Assembly (NCBI GenBank): GCA_030684575.1
Contig: JAUXVD010000008.1
Span: 434,001 to 498,000, forward strand
Reading direction: 5' to 3'
DNA: 64,000 nt
Origin: Nitrospirota bacterium
GTDB lineage: Bacteria; Nitrospirota; Nitrospiria; Nitrospirales; Nitrospiraceae
Below, in pieces: positions 43,541 through 51,022 of this stretch; positions within the stretch are counted from its first letter, which is position 1; each line of letters opens with the position of its first letter. The notes under the pieces were generated by a model. That model was not told the DNA's origin. It did no database searches and saw nothing but the letters and a program-made list of their open reading frames with translations. The translations under genes and the position numbers were made by a program.

Positions 43541-43770
43541 GTGGCACTCACCAACCGGAGGGGGGATGCCGTCGCGGTTCGCGCACCGACCTCCCGGACC
43601 GATCCTTCCGGGCTGCACCGGGCGGAAGCCTTCTGGAATTCCCGCCGCCACGGTCTTGCGACCGTGGGCGTTGGTCAGTTCCAGCTTTCCTTCCCGGCTC
43701 CGCCTCGGTGGATACCTCGGTCCTCCGGTCAGGTGCGCAACCCGCGACGGCACCCCTTGGTGAGTGCCAC
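43541..43770. repeat. 230-bp imperfect palindrome (MITE-like)
   Basis: Ends are perfect inverted repeats GTGGCACTCACCAA (43541-43554) and its complement at 43757-43770. Inward the complementarity continues: ATGCCGTCGCGGTT...GCGCACC pairs with GGTGCGCAACCCGCGACGGC; CTGGAATTCCCGCCGCCACG pairs partly with GGGCGTTGGTCAGTTCCAG; and the centre is the hairpin CCACGGTC-TTGC-GACCGTGG (43648-43667). The whole block can therefore fold as one long hairpin. Open frames crossing it on both strands are artefacts of the symmetry. It lies directly upstream of the AEC gene. Confidence 0.8.
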
Positions 43771-43831
43771 CTGTGAAGAAAAATATTGGGATAGTGGGGG
43801 GAAGAGGGAAATTCGAGCAAGTTTGGAAAGA

Positions 43832-43927
43832 GGGGGGCAGCCTGGTTGTCCTCTTGCTCGCGGAACGCACACGATAAGTAATGTGTTCGTCCTACGCATG
43901 CACGATGGGACCGATTCAGGCCACTTC
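43832..43927. repeat. Palindromic repeat family 1, degenerate copy G
   Basis: GGGGGGCAGCCTGGTTGTCC and CTTGCTCGCGGAACGCACAC match the left half; the right half (GGACCGATTCAGGCCACTTC) is more diverged. The tails GAGCAAGTTTGGAAAG before and CGAGCAAGCGTGGAAGGGCG after it are the recurrent flanks. Confidence 0.6.
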
Positions 43928-44021
43928 GAAGGCATGGTCCCCATGAAAGGAGGAGAGAAACGAGCAAGCGTGGAAGGGCGATTATGTTGCCCTTGACGCC
44001 CTCAAGCTTCCCAGGCTCCTT

Positions 44022-44873
44022 CTAATTGGAATAGTTGTGTTGTTCGCAGTACTCAAAACCTTTCCCGACTGGTTCGTATTTAGCGCATACGGCGCTGACA
44101 TGAGAATTTTGAAAAATGTCCAAATAAGTTACCTTCCCAATAATAAGTATCTTCAACCGTCCAGCCTTGATTTCCGCAATAGATTTTTCCGTAGCTGGGC
44201 TGGTTGCTTCAGTCTGAATGGACAGTGTCGCATTGGGGAAGGTGGTGCCAATGCTTGGGCGATCCTTATGGCTTCTGGCCATTTGGTCCAGATTGAAATT
44301 CCCTATGTTAATGGGAAGCTCCTTTACTTCCATGTAAAAAAACCCCTTGGCTTTCAAGGCTGGACTATGACCAGTATTGGTGAAAATAATTTCAATGCGG
44401 ATCGGCTTACCAACTTCGAAAGTCATTACTTTAATGTTAGTTAGTCCAACCCAAGCTCGCTGTCCCAAACGCGAAGCCTCAATAGTCGCCTCCAGCGCAG
44501 CTTTGCTTTGTGCTGCTCCTGTAGAGGCGGCCTCAGCAATTTTCTCTGTTGCGGCAATAAGCTTTCCTGTTTCAACACCACCCGCTTTCATCTCGGCAAG
44601 TTGAGCTTGCATTGAAGTGGTTTGCTCTCTCATGGCATTCAATTGATTGATAGCCGTCACGGCAAGGACTCCGGCTACAACCAGGCCAACGAGAGTAACG
44701 CCGCTCTCAATTTGGCGGTCGATGCCAAGGTCTTGCCATTTTTGATGCAAGGATTTGGATGGTTGCTTATCTTGGCTGCTCTGCCTCTCTCGGCTGGAGT
44801 ACTCTACTATGTCCACGCCGGGAAATTCGTAATCGCATTCCTGTTCCTTGTTGCTATGTTGATCGTCACTCAT
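44022..44873 (-). CDS. Membrane-anchored hypothetical protein (283 aa), AT-richer than neighbours
   Basis: A hydrophilic 55-residue N-terminus leads to one helix (VTLVGLVVAGVLAVTAINQL), a coiled-coil stretch (MREQTTSMQAQLAEMKAGGV) and a beta-rich domain opening with LGQRAWVGLTNIKVMTFEVG, then IIFTNTGHSPALKAKGFFYM. The QRAWVGL motif followed by 'NTGHSPA' is seen in many small inner-membrane proteins of unknown role in accessory regions. Codon use and base composition are clearly lower in GC than the surroundings, suggesting transfer. Confidence 0.7.
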   Translation of the reverse strand: MSDDQHSNKEQECDYEFPGVDIVEYSSRERQSSQDKQPSKSLHQKWQDLGIDRQIESGVTLVGLVVAGVLAVTAINQLNAMREQTTSMQAQLAEMKAGGVETGKLIAATEKIAEAASTGAAQSKAALEATIEASRLGQRAWVGLTNIKVMTFEVGKPIRIEIIFTNTGHSPALKAKGFFYMEVKELPINIGNFNLDQMARSHKDRPSIGTTFPNATLSIQTEATSPATEKSIAEIKAGRLKILIIGKVTYLDIFQNSHVSAVCAKYEPVGKGFEYCEQHNYSN

Positions 44874-45253
44874 TTTCCTCTAAACCCTATTTGGCCTTCG
44901 GCTGGTTACTCGCTGTCTTTGATGCATTCACTGATACACGGATATACGCTTGCAACGCAGACAGTCAACGAATAAGCTTGGTGAGAGGCCGGGCTACTTA
45001 TTCGTAAGGTCTCCCCCTGCGAGTTGGCTAGCCCTGTGATGATCGATGTGTTCCTGCCGTTATCGTCCACGACTTCTACCGGTTCTCCGCTCTGCCTGGA
45101 GGAGGAAAAAGTGCCAGGAACCATTGTTTGGGTGAGTCCCTCGCCGTGGTTCTGCGGGGAGGCGTCAATCTCAGCGAAGATCACCGGTCTACATTTCGCC
45201 AAGACTCACCGGGTTAGATCATGATGCGTTTCGGGGGGACCATGGGCTGCCGC
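44874..45253. other. Intergenic stretch with a degraded coding remnant
   Basis: 380 bp. On the minus strand, near 45030-45100, a frame reads SGEPVEVVDDNGRNTSIITG; a similar peptide (SGEPVEGGADGYRNTSIL) is encoded near 45605-45670. Neither has a credible start, so these look like remains of a duplicated gene. No further feature seen. Confidence 0.35.
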
Positions 45254-45445
45254 TCAGGGGCATTCTAGGGTTTCTTGTTTCTGGTGAAGGTATGCGGCCC
45301 TGAGCGTTCCTGCGATGGCGTTGACGGTCTTGATGTCGTCTTCGTGTCCCGCGAAGATTTTGTCCGCGACATCCCTGTGCTTTTTGATGTATTCAACTGC
45401 CACATCGAGCACGCGGGCTTCTTCTCTGGTCAGTTCCAGCTTCAT
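45254..45445 (-). CDS. 63-aa hypothetical protein, copy 1 of a duplicated gene
   Basis: MKLELTREEARVLDVAVEYI... : a helical protein with a DNA-binding or antitoxin-like charge pattern (EYIKKHRDVADKIFAGHEDD; TVNAIAGTLRAAYLHQKQET). GAGGAGGGAAGC precedes the ATG. The copy at 49665-49856 differs at only a handful of residues, and the upstream region including a palindrome and promoter-like boxes is also conserved, so the unit was duplicated with its control region. No toxin partner is adjacent. Function unknown. Confidence 0.75.
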   Translation of the reverse strand: MKLELTREEARVLDVAVEYIKKHRDVADKIFAGHEDDIKTVNAIAGTLRAAYLHQKQETLECP

Positions 45446-45771
45446 GCTTCCCTCCTCTACTAGCTGTTTTTCAACCTATCTATCTATGTGGTCTAGAGGT
45501 CGATCCTGTCACCGTCCCAATATGTTTATCGTTAGGACAAGCATAACGCTATTCTCAATACGTACACAATCTATCGCGATTGTATGAACTGCCAAAACGG
45601 CGGACTGTGAGGATCGATGTGTTCCTGTAGCCGTCGGCCCCGCCTTCGACCGGTTCTCCGCTCAGACTGATGCCGCAGTGGTTCTGGCCAATCCTGCCCG
45701 GATGGGTTCGTTGACAGGCTGATGTGCCGGCGGTAGCCTACGGCTCTTATCTTTCATCCTCGGAGGGTGCC
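45446..45771. promoter_or_regulatory. Upstream region of the first 63-aa gene; remnant and promoter
   Basis: Contains the conserved control region of the 63-aa gene (palindrome listed separately; promoter-like TTGTGT-N18-TATGCT on the minus strand) and, from about 45600, the coding remnant mentioned above. GGAGGGTGCC at 45762 serves the metallo-hydrolase gene. Confidence 0.4.
45568..45585. promoter_or_regulatory. Palindromic operator ACAATC-N6-GATTGT, copy 1
   Basis: Six-base arms separated by TATCGC, about 120 bp upstream of the 63-aa gene, adjoining a -35-like TTGTGT on the minus strand. The same site occurs at 49977-49994 in front of the second copy with one changed base in the spacer, which supports a conserved regulatory function. 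Confidence 0.55.
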
Positions 45772-46503
45772 ATGGCGACTGTTTCAGAGATTGCGCCGGA
45801 CTTGTTTCGGATTTCGACCTTCGTGCCGGATTTCAATTTGCAATTCAATCAATTCCTGGTGCGCGATGCCGAACCGTTGCTGTTCCACACCGGCCCGCGC
45901 GGGATGTTTGCTGCGGTGCGTGACGCCGTGGCGACGGTGCTCGATCCCAAGACGATACGATGGATCGGGTTCAGCCATGTGGAGTCCGACGAGTGCGGTT
46001 CGTTGCCGGAGTGGCAGGCCCTGGCCCCGCAGTCGACGGCTGTCTGCAGTCTGGTGGGCAAGCTGGTGAGCGTCGGTGATTGCGTGGCGACGCGGCCTGC
46101 CTTGGGGATGCAGGATGGGGAGGTGCTGACTACTGGAAAATATCGCTTCCGGTTTCTCCATACGCCGCATGTACCCCATTGCTGGGAGGCGGGCCTGTTG
46201 TTCGAGGAGACGCAGCGGACGCTCTTGTGTTCGGATCTTTTTCACCAGGCAGGCGATGTTGAGGCATCCACACAGGCGGATGTGTTGGGCCGCTGCCGGC
46301 AGGTGCTGGTCGAGTATCAGCAGGGCCCCTTGGCCAACTATATGCCCTATTCCACGCTCACGGATCCGACGCTTCAGCGCCTGGCGGCCCTGCAGCCGAA
46401 GACCTTGGCGACAATGCATGGCTCGGCCTTCGTCGGCGACGGCTCCCGTGCGCTCCGTGACCTGGCTGTCGTGCTCAAAGAGGAGCTGGGCCCGAGATCG
46501 TAG
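45772..46503 (+). CDS. Metallo-beta-lactamase fold protein of flavodiiron (ODP) type
   Basis: 243 aa from the ATG after CGGAGGGTGCC. Instead of the hydrolase HxHxDH motif it has [19 protein letters not shown], i.e. H-x-E-x-D, the di-iron ligand set of flavodiiron proteins. Further ligands fit: His in [15 protein letters not shown], Asp in [12 protein letters not shown] and His in [12 protein letters not shown]. There is no flavodoxin or rubredoxin domain, so it would need a separate electron donor. Likely an oxygen/NO-reducing or sensing protein; substrate unproven. Confidence 0.82.
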   Translation: MATVSEIAPDLFRISTFVPDFNLQFNQFLVRDAEPLLFHTGPRGMFAAVRDAVATVLDPKTIRWIGFSHVESDECGSLPEWQALAPQSTAVCSLVGKLVSVGDCVATRPALGMQDGEVLTTGKYRFRFLHTPHVPHCWEAGLLFEETQRTLLCSDLFHQAGDVEASTQADVLGRCRQVLVEYQQGPLANYMPYSTLTDPTLQRLAALQPKTLATMHGSAFVGDGSRALRDLAVVLKEELGPRS

Positions 46504-46762
46504 GCTTGTTGGCTCGGCTCGCTTGCTCGTAGCAGGCGTGACTCGATAGTTGACGGTCGGGGAGCGACGCTCCGAACACTTCAGCCTTAAGACCGCCGTA
46601 CACAGTCTCACTGTTTTCGCACCTCCCGCGCACCTCGTATACAGAGAGAGGGCCTGTTCCTGCATCCGTCATCAGCTCTTCGCGGCGCTATCAGCCGATA
46701 TGAGCCGGTCGGATCTTGCATTTTGATTGAACCAGGCATAGCCTGTTGCCTGGAGGTCTGCT

Positions 46763-46984
46763 ATGGCACAACCCGGTCAATTCACAATTGAATTGGAACA
46801 GGAAGACGATGGGCGATGGATCGGCGAAGTGCCGACATTGCCCGGTGTGATGGCCTATGGACCGACTCGGGCCGAGGCACTGGCGGCAGTCCAAGCCTTG
46901 GCGCTCCGCGCGATGGCGGATCGCCTTGAACATGGCGAGGCCCTTCCTGACGAGTTTTTGAGCGTGTCGTTTATCGCCGCATGA
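46763..46984 (+). CDS. hicB: HicB-like antitoxin
   Basis: 73 aa, GGAGGTCTGCT before the ATG. FTIELEQEDDGRWIGEVPTL, then PGVMAYGPTRAEALAAVQAL, is the degraded-RNase-H fold of HicB (E-x-x-x-D-G-x-W, P-x-x-PG-x-x-x-x-G-x-T-x-x-E-A). The C-terminus lacks a clear DNA-binding domain. The stop overlaps the HicA start (ATGA). Antitoxin precedes toxin, the reverse of the classical order but common. Confidence 0.85.
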   Translation: MAQPGQFTIELEQEDDGRWIGEVPTLPGVMAYGPTRAEALAAVQALALRAMADRLEHGEALPDEFLSVSFIAA

Positions 46985-47193
46985 GCCGATGGCCTTCGAC
47001 CCACGCTTCCCGCGTTCTTTCTGCCCTGCTCCGTATTGGCTGGTCTATCAAACGAACTACTGGGTCCCATCGAGTGCTGGCTCGACCCGGCTGGTCCGAT
47101 GTCGTGTTCGCGTTTCATGATCGCGATGAGATCGGTCCCAAGATGCTGGCTCGTGTGGCGAAGGCGACAGGTCTTGCGCCTGAGGATCTCTGA
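46981..47193 (+). CDS. hicA: HicA-like mRNA interferase toxin
   Basis: 70 aa. A dsRBD-like fold: VLSALLRIGWSIKRTTGSHR with the active His in TTGSHRVL, then DVVFAFHDRDEIGPKMLARV and ATGLAPEDL. Size and motif order match HicA, which cleaves mRNA when free. Starts inside the antitoxin stop codon, so the pair is coupled. Confidence 0.85.
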   Translation: MSRWPSTHASRVLSALLRIGWSIKRTTGSHRVLARPGWSDVVFAFHDRDEIGPKMLARVAKATGLAPEDL

Positions 47194-47504
47194 GCCCGCA
47201 ATCACATGGGGCAGAAACGTGTGTCGGGATTCCTGGTCTGCTGGCGACTCGTGATGGGAAGGCATCTGGCTAGTCCCGCGTTTCTCGTGTGTCTCGCTCA
47301 AATGGCGAGATTCCACCTCTGATCATGCAATAGGGCACTCCGAGCATGCCGTCATCTTTCTGTAGCGTCCGGAGGCGTCATCATCCGCAGGGAATGGGTA
47401 GCTGAAGAGGGGCGGCATTGCTTGGTTGCCTGTTGCTGGCCAAACTTGCCTGCTTCTCTTGACCTGTGGTTTGCGATATATTTCCAACCGTAGGAATTCT
47501 CTCC
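47194..47504. other. Intergenic stretch without a supported gene
   Basis: 311 bp. No open frame with a start and recognisable content, and no repeat seen. It must carry the promoter of the small addiction-module gene; the bases AGGAATTCTCTCC before that ATG are its ribosome-binding site. Confidence 0.35.
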
Positions 47505-47744
47505 ATGTCCAAGATAGTCCCTACTCCTCCTCCAGGGTTCGACGATCTCTCAGTCGACGCGCAGATCGATGTCGTGCAATCGCTGTGGGACCGGATCGCG
47601 GCGCCCCCTGAGCAAGTTCCTGTGCCGGAATGGCATCAGCAAATTCTTCGTGAGCGCTTGGCCTCATACAAGGCGAGCCCAGACTCTGGTCGACCGTGGG
47701 CCGATGTTCGCGCAGACATTGAGCGCAAGTTGCGCGATCGTTGA
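47505..47744 (+). CDS. Addiction module protein (TIGR02574-type antitoxin), no toxin gene beside it
   Basis: 79 aa. LSVDAQIDVVQSLWDRIAAP at the N-terminus, then VPEWHQQILRERLASYKASP and GRPWADVRADIERKLRDR, the classic 'L.W..V...I' end of these RelE/ParE-partner antitoxins. The toxin normally follows within a few bases; here only a short unreadable stretch (ending in RIPFRIDMAQL in one frame) comes before the cupin gene. It is therefore an orphan antitoxin or the remnant of a pair. Confidence 0.82.
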   Translation: MSKIVPTPPPGFDDLSVDAQIDVVQSLWDRIAAPPEQVPVPEWHQQILRERLASYKASPDSGRPWADVRADIERKLRDR

Positions 47745-47840
47745 TCTGACGGATGCACAGGGTCTCGTCTGGCCGCCAGAATCCCGTTTCGCATAGACAT
47801 GGCTCAATTAGTCCATTCAATGGGTGCGTGAGGGTTTGCT

Positions 47841-48311
47841 GTGATTCCCAGTGACAAGCGCGGGTATGGGCTCAAGCGAGGCGAAGGTCATGCGATCGAC
47901 TTTCGCGGGACGAAGATGACGGTGAAATTTCCTGGCGTGCAGCTGGGAGAATCCTACTCGCTGATTGAAATGGTCCATCCGCCGAACGCCGGCCCCGCAT
48001 CGCACATTCACCCGACCGGCGCGGAAGCGTTTTATGTGCTGGACGGCGCCTACACGATTCAGAGCGGCGAGGAGGTCTATCGGGCTGCTCCCGGCGACTT
48101 CGTCTACATTCCGAAAGGGGTTCGGCATCTGTATCAGTCCGGCGCGAGCGGCGGGACGGTGCTGGTGCTGTCGCCTGCAGGACTCGAACGGTATTTCACC
48201 GAAGTCTCGGACTTGCTCCGGGTCGGCACGATCACCTGGGACCTGGAGCAAACGATCGCCAAGCAGTACGGCCAGGAATTTCTCGATAGACTCAAACATT
48301 GGGGACAGTGA
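47841..48311 (+). CDS. Cupin domain protein
   Basis: 156 aa from GTG. Single small beta-barrel with cupin motif 1 as PASHIHPTGAEAFYVLDGAY (HxHx4Ex-type, with Glu replaced at one position) and motif 2 near YRAAPGDFVYIPKGVRHLYQ (PxGxxH). It likely binds one metal ion. A short helical C-terminus follows (EQTIAKQYGQEFLDRLKHWG). Often such lone cupins are quercetinase-like or sensory; function open. The next gene starts 40 bp downstream. Confidence 0.85.
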   Translation: MIPSDKRGYGLKRGEGHAIDFRGTKMTVKFPGVQLGESYSLIEMVHPPNAGPASHIHPTGAEAFYVLDGAYTIQSGEEVYRAAPGDFVYIPKGVRHLYQSGASGGTVLVLSPAGLERYFTEVSDLLRVGTITWDLEQTIAKQYGQEFLDRLKHWGQ

Positions 48312-48350
48312 TCTGATCCATGATCGCCGTTCGACGGCAGGGAGCATTCG

Positions 48351-48902
48351 ATGGCGCAACGATATCGCGAACTCTCCGACGCACATATCCAATTCATCGC
48401 CAAGCAGAGGATATTTTTTGTTGGGACTGCCACGACAGACAGCCGCATCAATATCTCACCCAAGGGCATGGACTCCCTTCGTGTACTTGGCAACGGGCGA
48501 ATTGTCTGGCTCAGCGTCACCGGGAGTGGCAATGAAACGTCGGCCCATGTCCAACAGCAGCCGCGCATGACGATGATGTTCTGTGCCTTTGACGGTCCGC
48601 CTCTCGTCCTGCGGGTCTATGGCACCGCGACAGTCGTGCACCCGCGTGATCCCGAGTGGCGCGAGCTCTTGTCCTTGTTTCCTCCGCTCCCCGGCGCGAG
48701 GCAGATGTTCGATGTGGCGATCGACCTCGTGCAAACGTCTTGCGGGATGGCGGTTCCCTATTTGTCGTACGCCGGAGACCGGGAGCTGCTGAACGAGTGG
48801 GCCGACAAGAAAGGCGAGGAGGGGTTGCGGCAGTACCAGGAGGAGAAGAACCAGGTGAGTCTCGACGGCATTCCCACGCATATCGTTGTTCCTCATTCTT
48901 GA
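48351..48902 (+). CDS. Pyridoxamine 5'-phosphate oxidase family protein
   Basis: 183 aa. Split-barrel flavin fold: YRELSDAHIQFIAKQRIFFV, GTATTDSRINISPKGMDSLR and VWLSVTGSGNETSAHVQQQP, which match the FMN-binding regions of PNPOx-like proteins, then RMTMMFCAFDGPPLVLRVYG. A C-terminal helical part completes it. These proteins bind FMN or F420/haem and reduce small molecules; the ligand cannot be set from sequence. Confidence 0.88.
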   Translation: MAQRYRELSDAHIQFIAKQRIFFVGTATTDSRINISPKGMDSLRVLGNGRIVWLSVTGSGNETSAHVQQQPRMTMMFCAFDGPPLVLRVYGTATVVHPRDPEWRELLSLFPPLPGARQMFDVAIDLVQTSCGMAVPYLSYAGDRELLNEWADKKGEEGLRQYQEEKNQVSLDGIPTHIVVPHS

Positions 48903-48948
48903 CCTATGGCCGTGGCACGCGCAGGGTGCCCAGCGCTGAGAGGTGCGC

Positions 48949-49353
48949 ATGATTCCAGTATTGGTCGGTATGCTCACGGCCGTCGCGGTTGCTGTTCTTG
49001 CCAAGTCCATGCGATTTGACCAGGACCGCAGCTTCTATCCTACCGTGCTTGTCGTCATTGCGGCGTACTACATTCTCTTTGCCGTGATGGGAGGTTCAGG
49101 CCAGGCGCTTGCTTGGGAACTGGTGGCTGCCGTCGCCTTTTCGGTGGTGGCGATCATGGGTGCGCTGCACATGCCAGTTCTTGTCGGAGTCGGGATCGTC
49201 GCCCACGGCCTCTTCGATCTCGTTCATCACATGATGATTGAGAATGCCGGTGTCCCGGACTGGTGGCCGGGCTTTTGTGGTTCGCTTGATGTGGTGCTAG
49301 GCCTTTGGGTAATCGGCCTCTCCCGTTCAGGTCGCTCGGCAGCCTGTCGATAA
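48949..49353 (+). CDS. Small four-helix membrane protein
   Basis: 134 aa; AGAGGTG just before the ATG. Hydrophobic segments: PVLVGMLTAVAVAVLAKSMR, PTVLVVIAAYYILFAVMGG, LAWELVAAVAFSVVAIMGAL and HMPVLVGVGIVAHGLFDLVH. The last part (HHMMIENAGVPDWWPGFCGS) is conserved-looking. Function unknown. The C-terminus and stop fall inside a family-2 repeat, so it may have been altered by that insertion. Confidence 0.7.
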   Translation: MIPVLVGMLTAVAVAVLAKSMRFDQDRSFYPTVLVVIAAYYILFAVMGGSGQALAWELVAAVAFSVVAIMGALHMPVLVGVGIVAHGLFDLVHHMMIENAGVPDWWPGFCGSLDVVLGLWVIGLSRSGRSAACR

Positions 49354-49450
49354 AGGCCACCAGCGGCGTTCTCGCGGCGCGCAGCAGCTCCACGCACTGC
49401 GAGAGTGCGCTTCGCTCCTCCGCTTACTGCGGCCTTTCTGAACAGCCTGC
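49339..49450. repeat. Palindromic repeat family 2, copy 2
   Basis: Arms GCAGCCTGTCGATAAAGGCC and, at the right end, GGCCTTTCTGAACAGCCTGC, complementary with four mismatches. The interior CGCTTACTGCGG and CGCGGCGCGCAGC mirrors copy 1. The last five codons and stop of the preceding gene are formed by the element. Confidence 0.65.
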
Positions 49451-49664
49451 GACGATTTCTCCCCGTGCCTGCACCTGTTCTGGTCTGTGCATTTCTGCCG
49501 TGGCCTGGCAATGTGTGAGTAACCTGCTGGTCAGAACATCTTCTGGCTGAGGGCTGTGCGGGGAGCCGTCCTTCTGGTGGGTACGTATCTGGATTCGCTA
49601 CAGGCCGATCCAATGAGGCGTGAGCGGCATTTGCTGAATAGGCAGCCGATCATCTCTGGGCGGC
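49354..49664. other. Region between the membrane protein and the second 63-aa gene
   Basis: Family-2 repeat to 49450, then 214 bp in which I see no gene. An open minus-strand frame crosses it but has no start or motif. Confidence 0.35.
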
Positions 49665-49856
49665 TCAGGTCCGTTTTAGGGTTTCTTGTCTCTGGTGAAG
49701 GTATGCGGCCCTGAGCGTTCCTGCGATGGCGTTGACGGTTTTGATGTCGTCTTCGTGTCCTGCGAAGATTTTGGTCGCGACGTCCCGGTGCTTTTTGATG
49801 TATTCAACTGCCACATCGAGAACACGGGCTTCTTCTAGTGTCAATTCCAGCTTCAT
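49665..49856 (-). CDS. 63-aa hypothetical protein, copy 2 of a duplicated gene
   Basis: Same length as the copy at 45254-45445 and nearly identical (MKLELTLEEARVLDVAVEYI; HRDVATKIFAGHEDDIKTVN). GAGGAGGACAGC precedes the ATG. The nucleotide similarity extends about 165 bp upstream through the palindromic operator, but not far downstream. The substitutions preserve the charged helices, implying that both copies are maintained. Confidence 0.75.
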   Translation of the reverse strand: MKLELTLEEARVLDVAVEYIKKHRDVATKIFAGHEDDIKTVNAIAGTLRAAYLHQRQETLKRT

Positions 49857-50308
49857 GCTGTCCTCCTCTACGAGCCGTTTTTCAACCTATCTCTCTGTAT
49901 GGTCTCGCGGTCGATCCTGTCACTGCCACAGCACGTTCATCGCTAGGATAAGAATAGCGCTTTTGTAAATACTTACACAATCCATCGCGATTGTATGGAC
50001 CGTCAAACGGCGGACTGTGAGGATAATCACCGGCTTATGATCTTTGGTCGGAATGTTTTCGTGACACGATTGTCGAAGGGCAATGTTTTTTCCATGTCTC
50101 ACGGTGTCTGAACGATTTTTAACTGAACTATCCCTGCTAGGGGCTTGCCTGGTCTGAGTCTGCTGTATCTGTCCGCCTGTTCGGATTTTACACCTGTCTC
50201 GATGGCCATAAGCATCCTTCGGTTGACGATTGACTGAAATGGCGGAGAATGGGGCTTTGTGTTGGGCGCGAGTGCGTCTGCTCGCGCTGAAGATCCGGGA
50301 GGAGTTCC
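49857..50308. promoter_or_regulatory. Upstream region of the second 63-aa gene
   Basis: 452 bp. The first 165 bp repeat the control region of the other copy: promoter-like TTGTGT-N18-TATTCT on the minus strand and the palindrome. The remaining part up to 50308 is lower in GC and shows no gene; GGGAGGAGTTCC at its right end serves the next gene. Confidence 0.4.
49977..49994. promoter_or_regulatory. Palindromic operator ACAATC-N6-GATTGT, copy 2
   Basis: Identical arms to the site at 45568-45585 with spacer CATCGC instead of TATCGC, at the same distance from the 63-aa gene. Confidence 0.55.
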
Positions 50309-50725
50309 ATGCTAGTTGGTCCATCGATCATGGGTGCGATCCCGTTTGCGGGGGTTGCGCTCGCGGGATATGGGTGTGCCGGAGTCCGGCTCAACGTGGT
50401 GTACAGGAATATCGGTACCGTGGCTCCGTGGAAATTCAGCGCGGTCCGAACAGCCTTCGGTCTTGTGGTCGGAATGGCCTTCGCCTATTCCATGGCCCTT
50501 TGGGGCATGACGCATTCTATGTATCTGTGGTACCTGCTGCTGCTCCCGATCCGCTTGCTTGTATGGGTGGGTACGATCTGGTTGTTCTACGAACGAAAGG
50601 CCGTGCTCCCTAATTGGGGGAGGTTAGCAACGCACTCACTCGCGGGCTCTGCCTGGTCCTGTGTGGTGGATCTCCCCGCAGCCTTGGCCATGATTGTCGT
50701 GCCGGACGGAATATGGATTTGTTGA
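50309..50725 (+). CDS. Small membrane protein of unknown function
   Basis: 138 aa, GGGAGGAGTTCC upstream. Four helices: IMGAIPFAGVALAGYGCAGV, AFGLVVGMAFAYSMALWGMT, YLWYLLLLPIRLLVWVGTIW and SCVVDLPAALAMIVVPDGIW. No conserved family motif recognised. Lone gene. Confidence 0.65.
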   Translation: MLVGPSIMGAIPFAGVALAGYGCAGVRLNVVYRNIGTVAPWKFSAVRTAFGLVVGMAFAYSMALWGMTHSMYLWYLLLLPIRLLVWVGTIWLFYERKAVLPNWGRLATHSLAGSAWSCVVDLPAALAMIVVPDGIWIC

Positions 50726-51022
50726 AGGAATTGTGATTGGATTCAGAGCGTGGACCTGCGACGAACCACCTCAATCTCATGGTGGTGAGACAACTCTTCG
50801 CAAGTGCGCCTTTCTGCGAACCATCGTGTGCTGCTCGGCCTTCATAGACATAAACAGAGGTCCTCAAACTCTCGCACCCGTTTTCAGGGTCGCAAGTCGA
50901 TGGGCCCGCAAGCGCGTGTGGGATCATGGCTGACCGTGCATGTCGCGGGTGAGCGGTTCCCTCAAGGCCGTCCGTGCTTCGGCTGCGCCTGCGGTCCTTC
51001 AGGCCGATGAGCCTGCTCGGCC

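Noticed and set aside
43004-43870. Overlapping open frames on both strands across the AEC gene start
   Set aside because: They are produced by the 230-bp palindrome and by the antisense of the AEC gene.
37945-43927. CRISPR array
   Set aside because: The repeated units are irregularly spaced inverted repeats without uniform spacers or cas genes.
44906-45202. 98-codon minus-strand gene
   Set aside because: No ribosome-binding site, and only one segment resembles protein; treated as a remnant.
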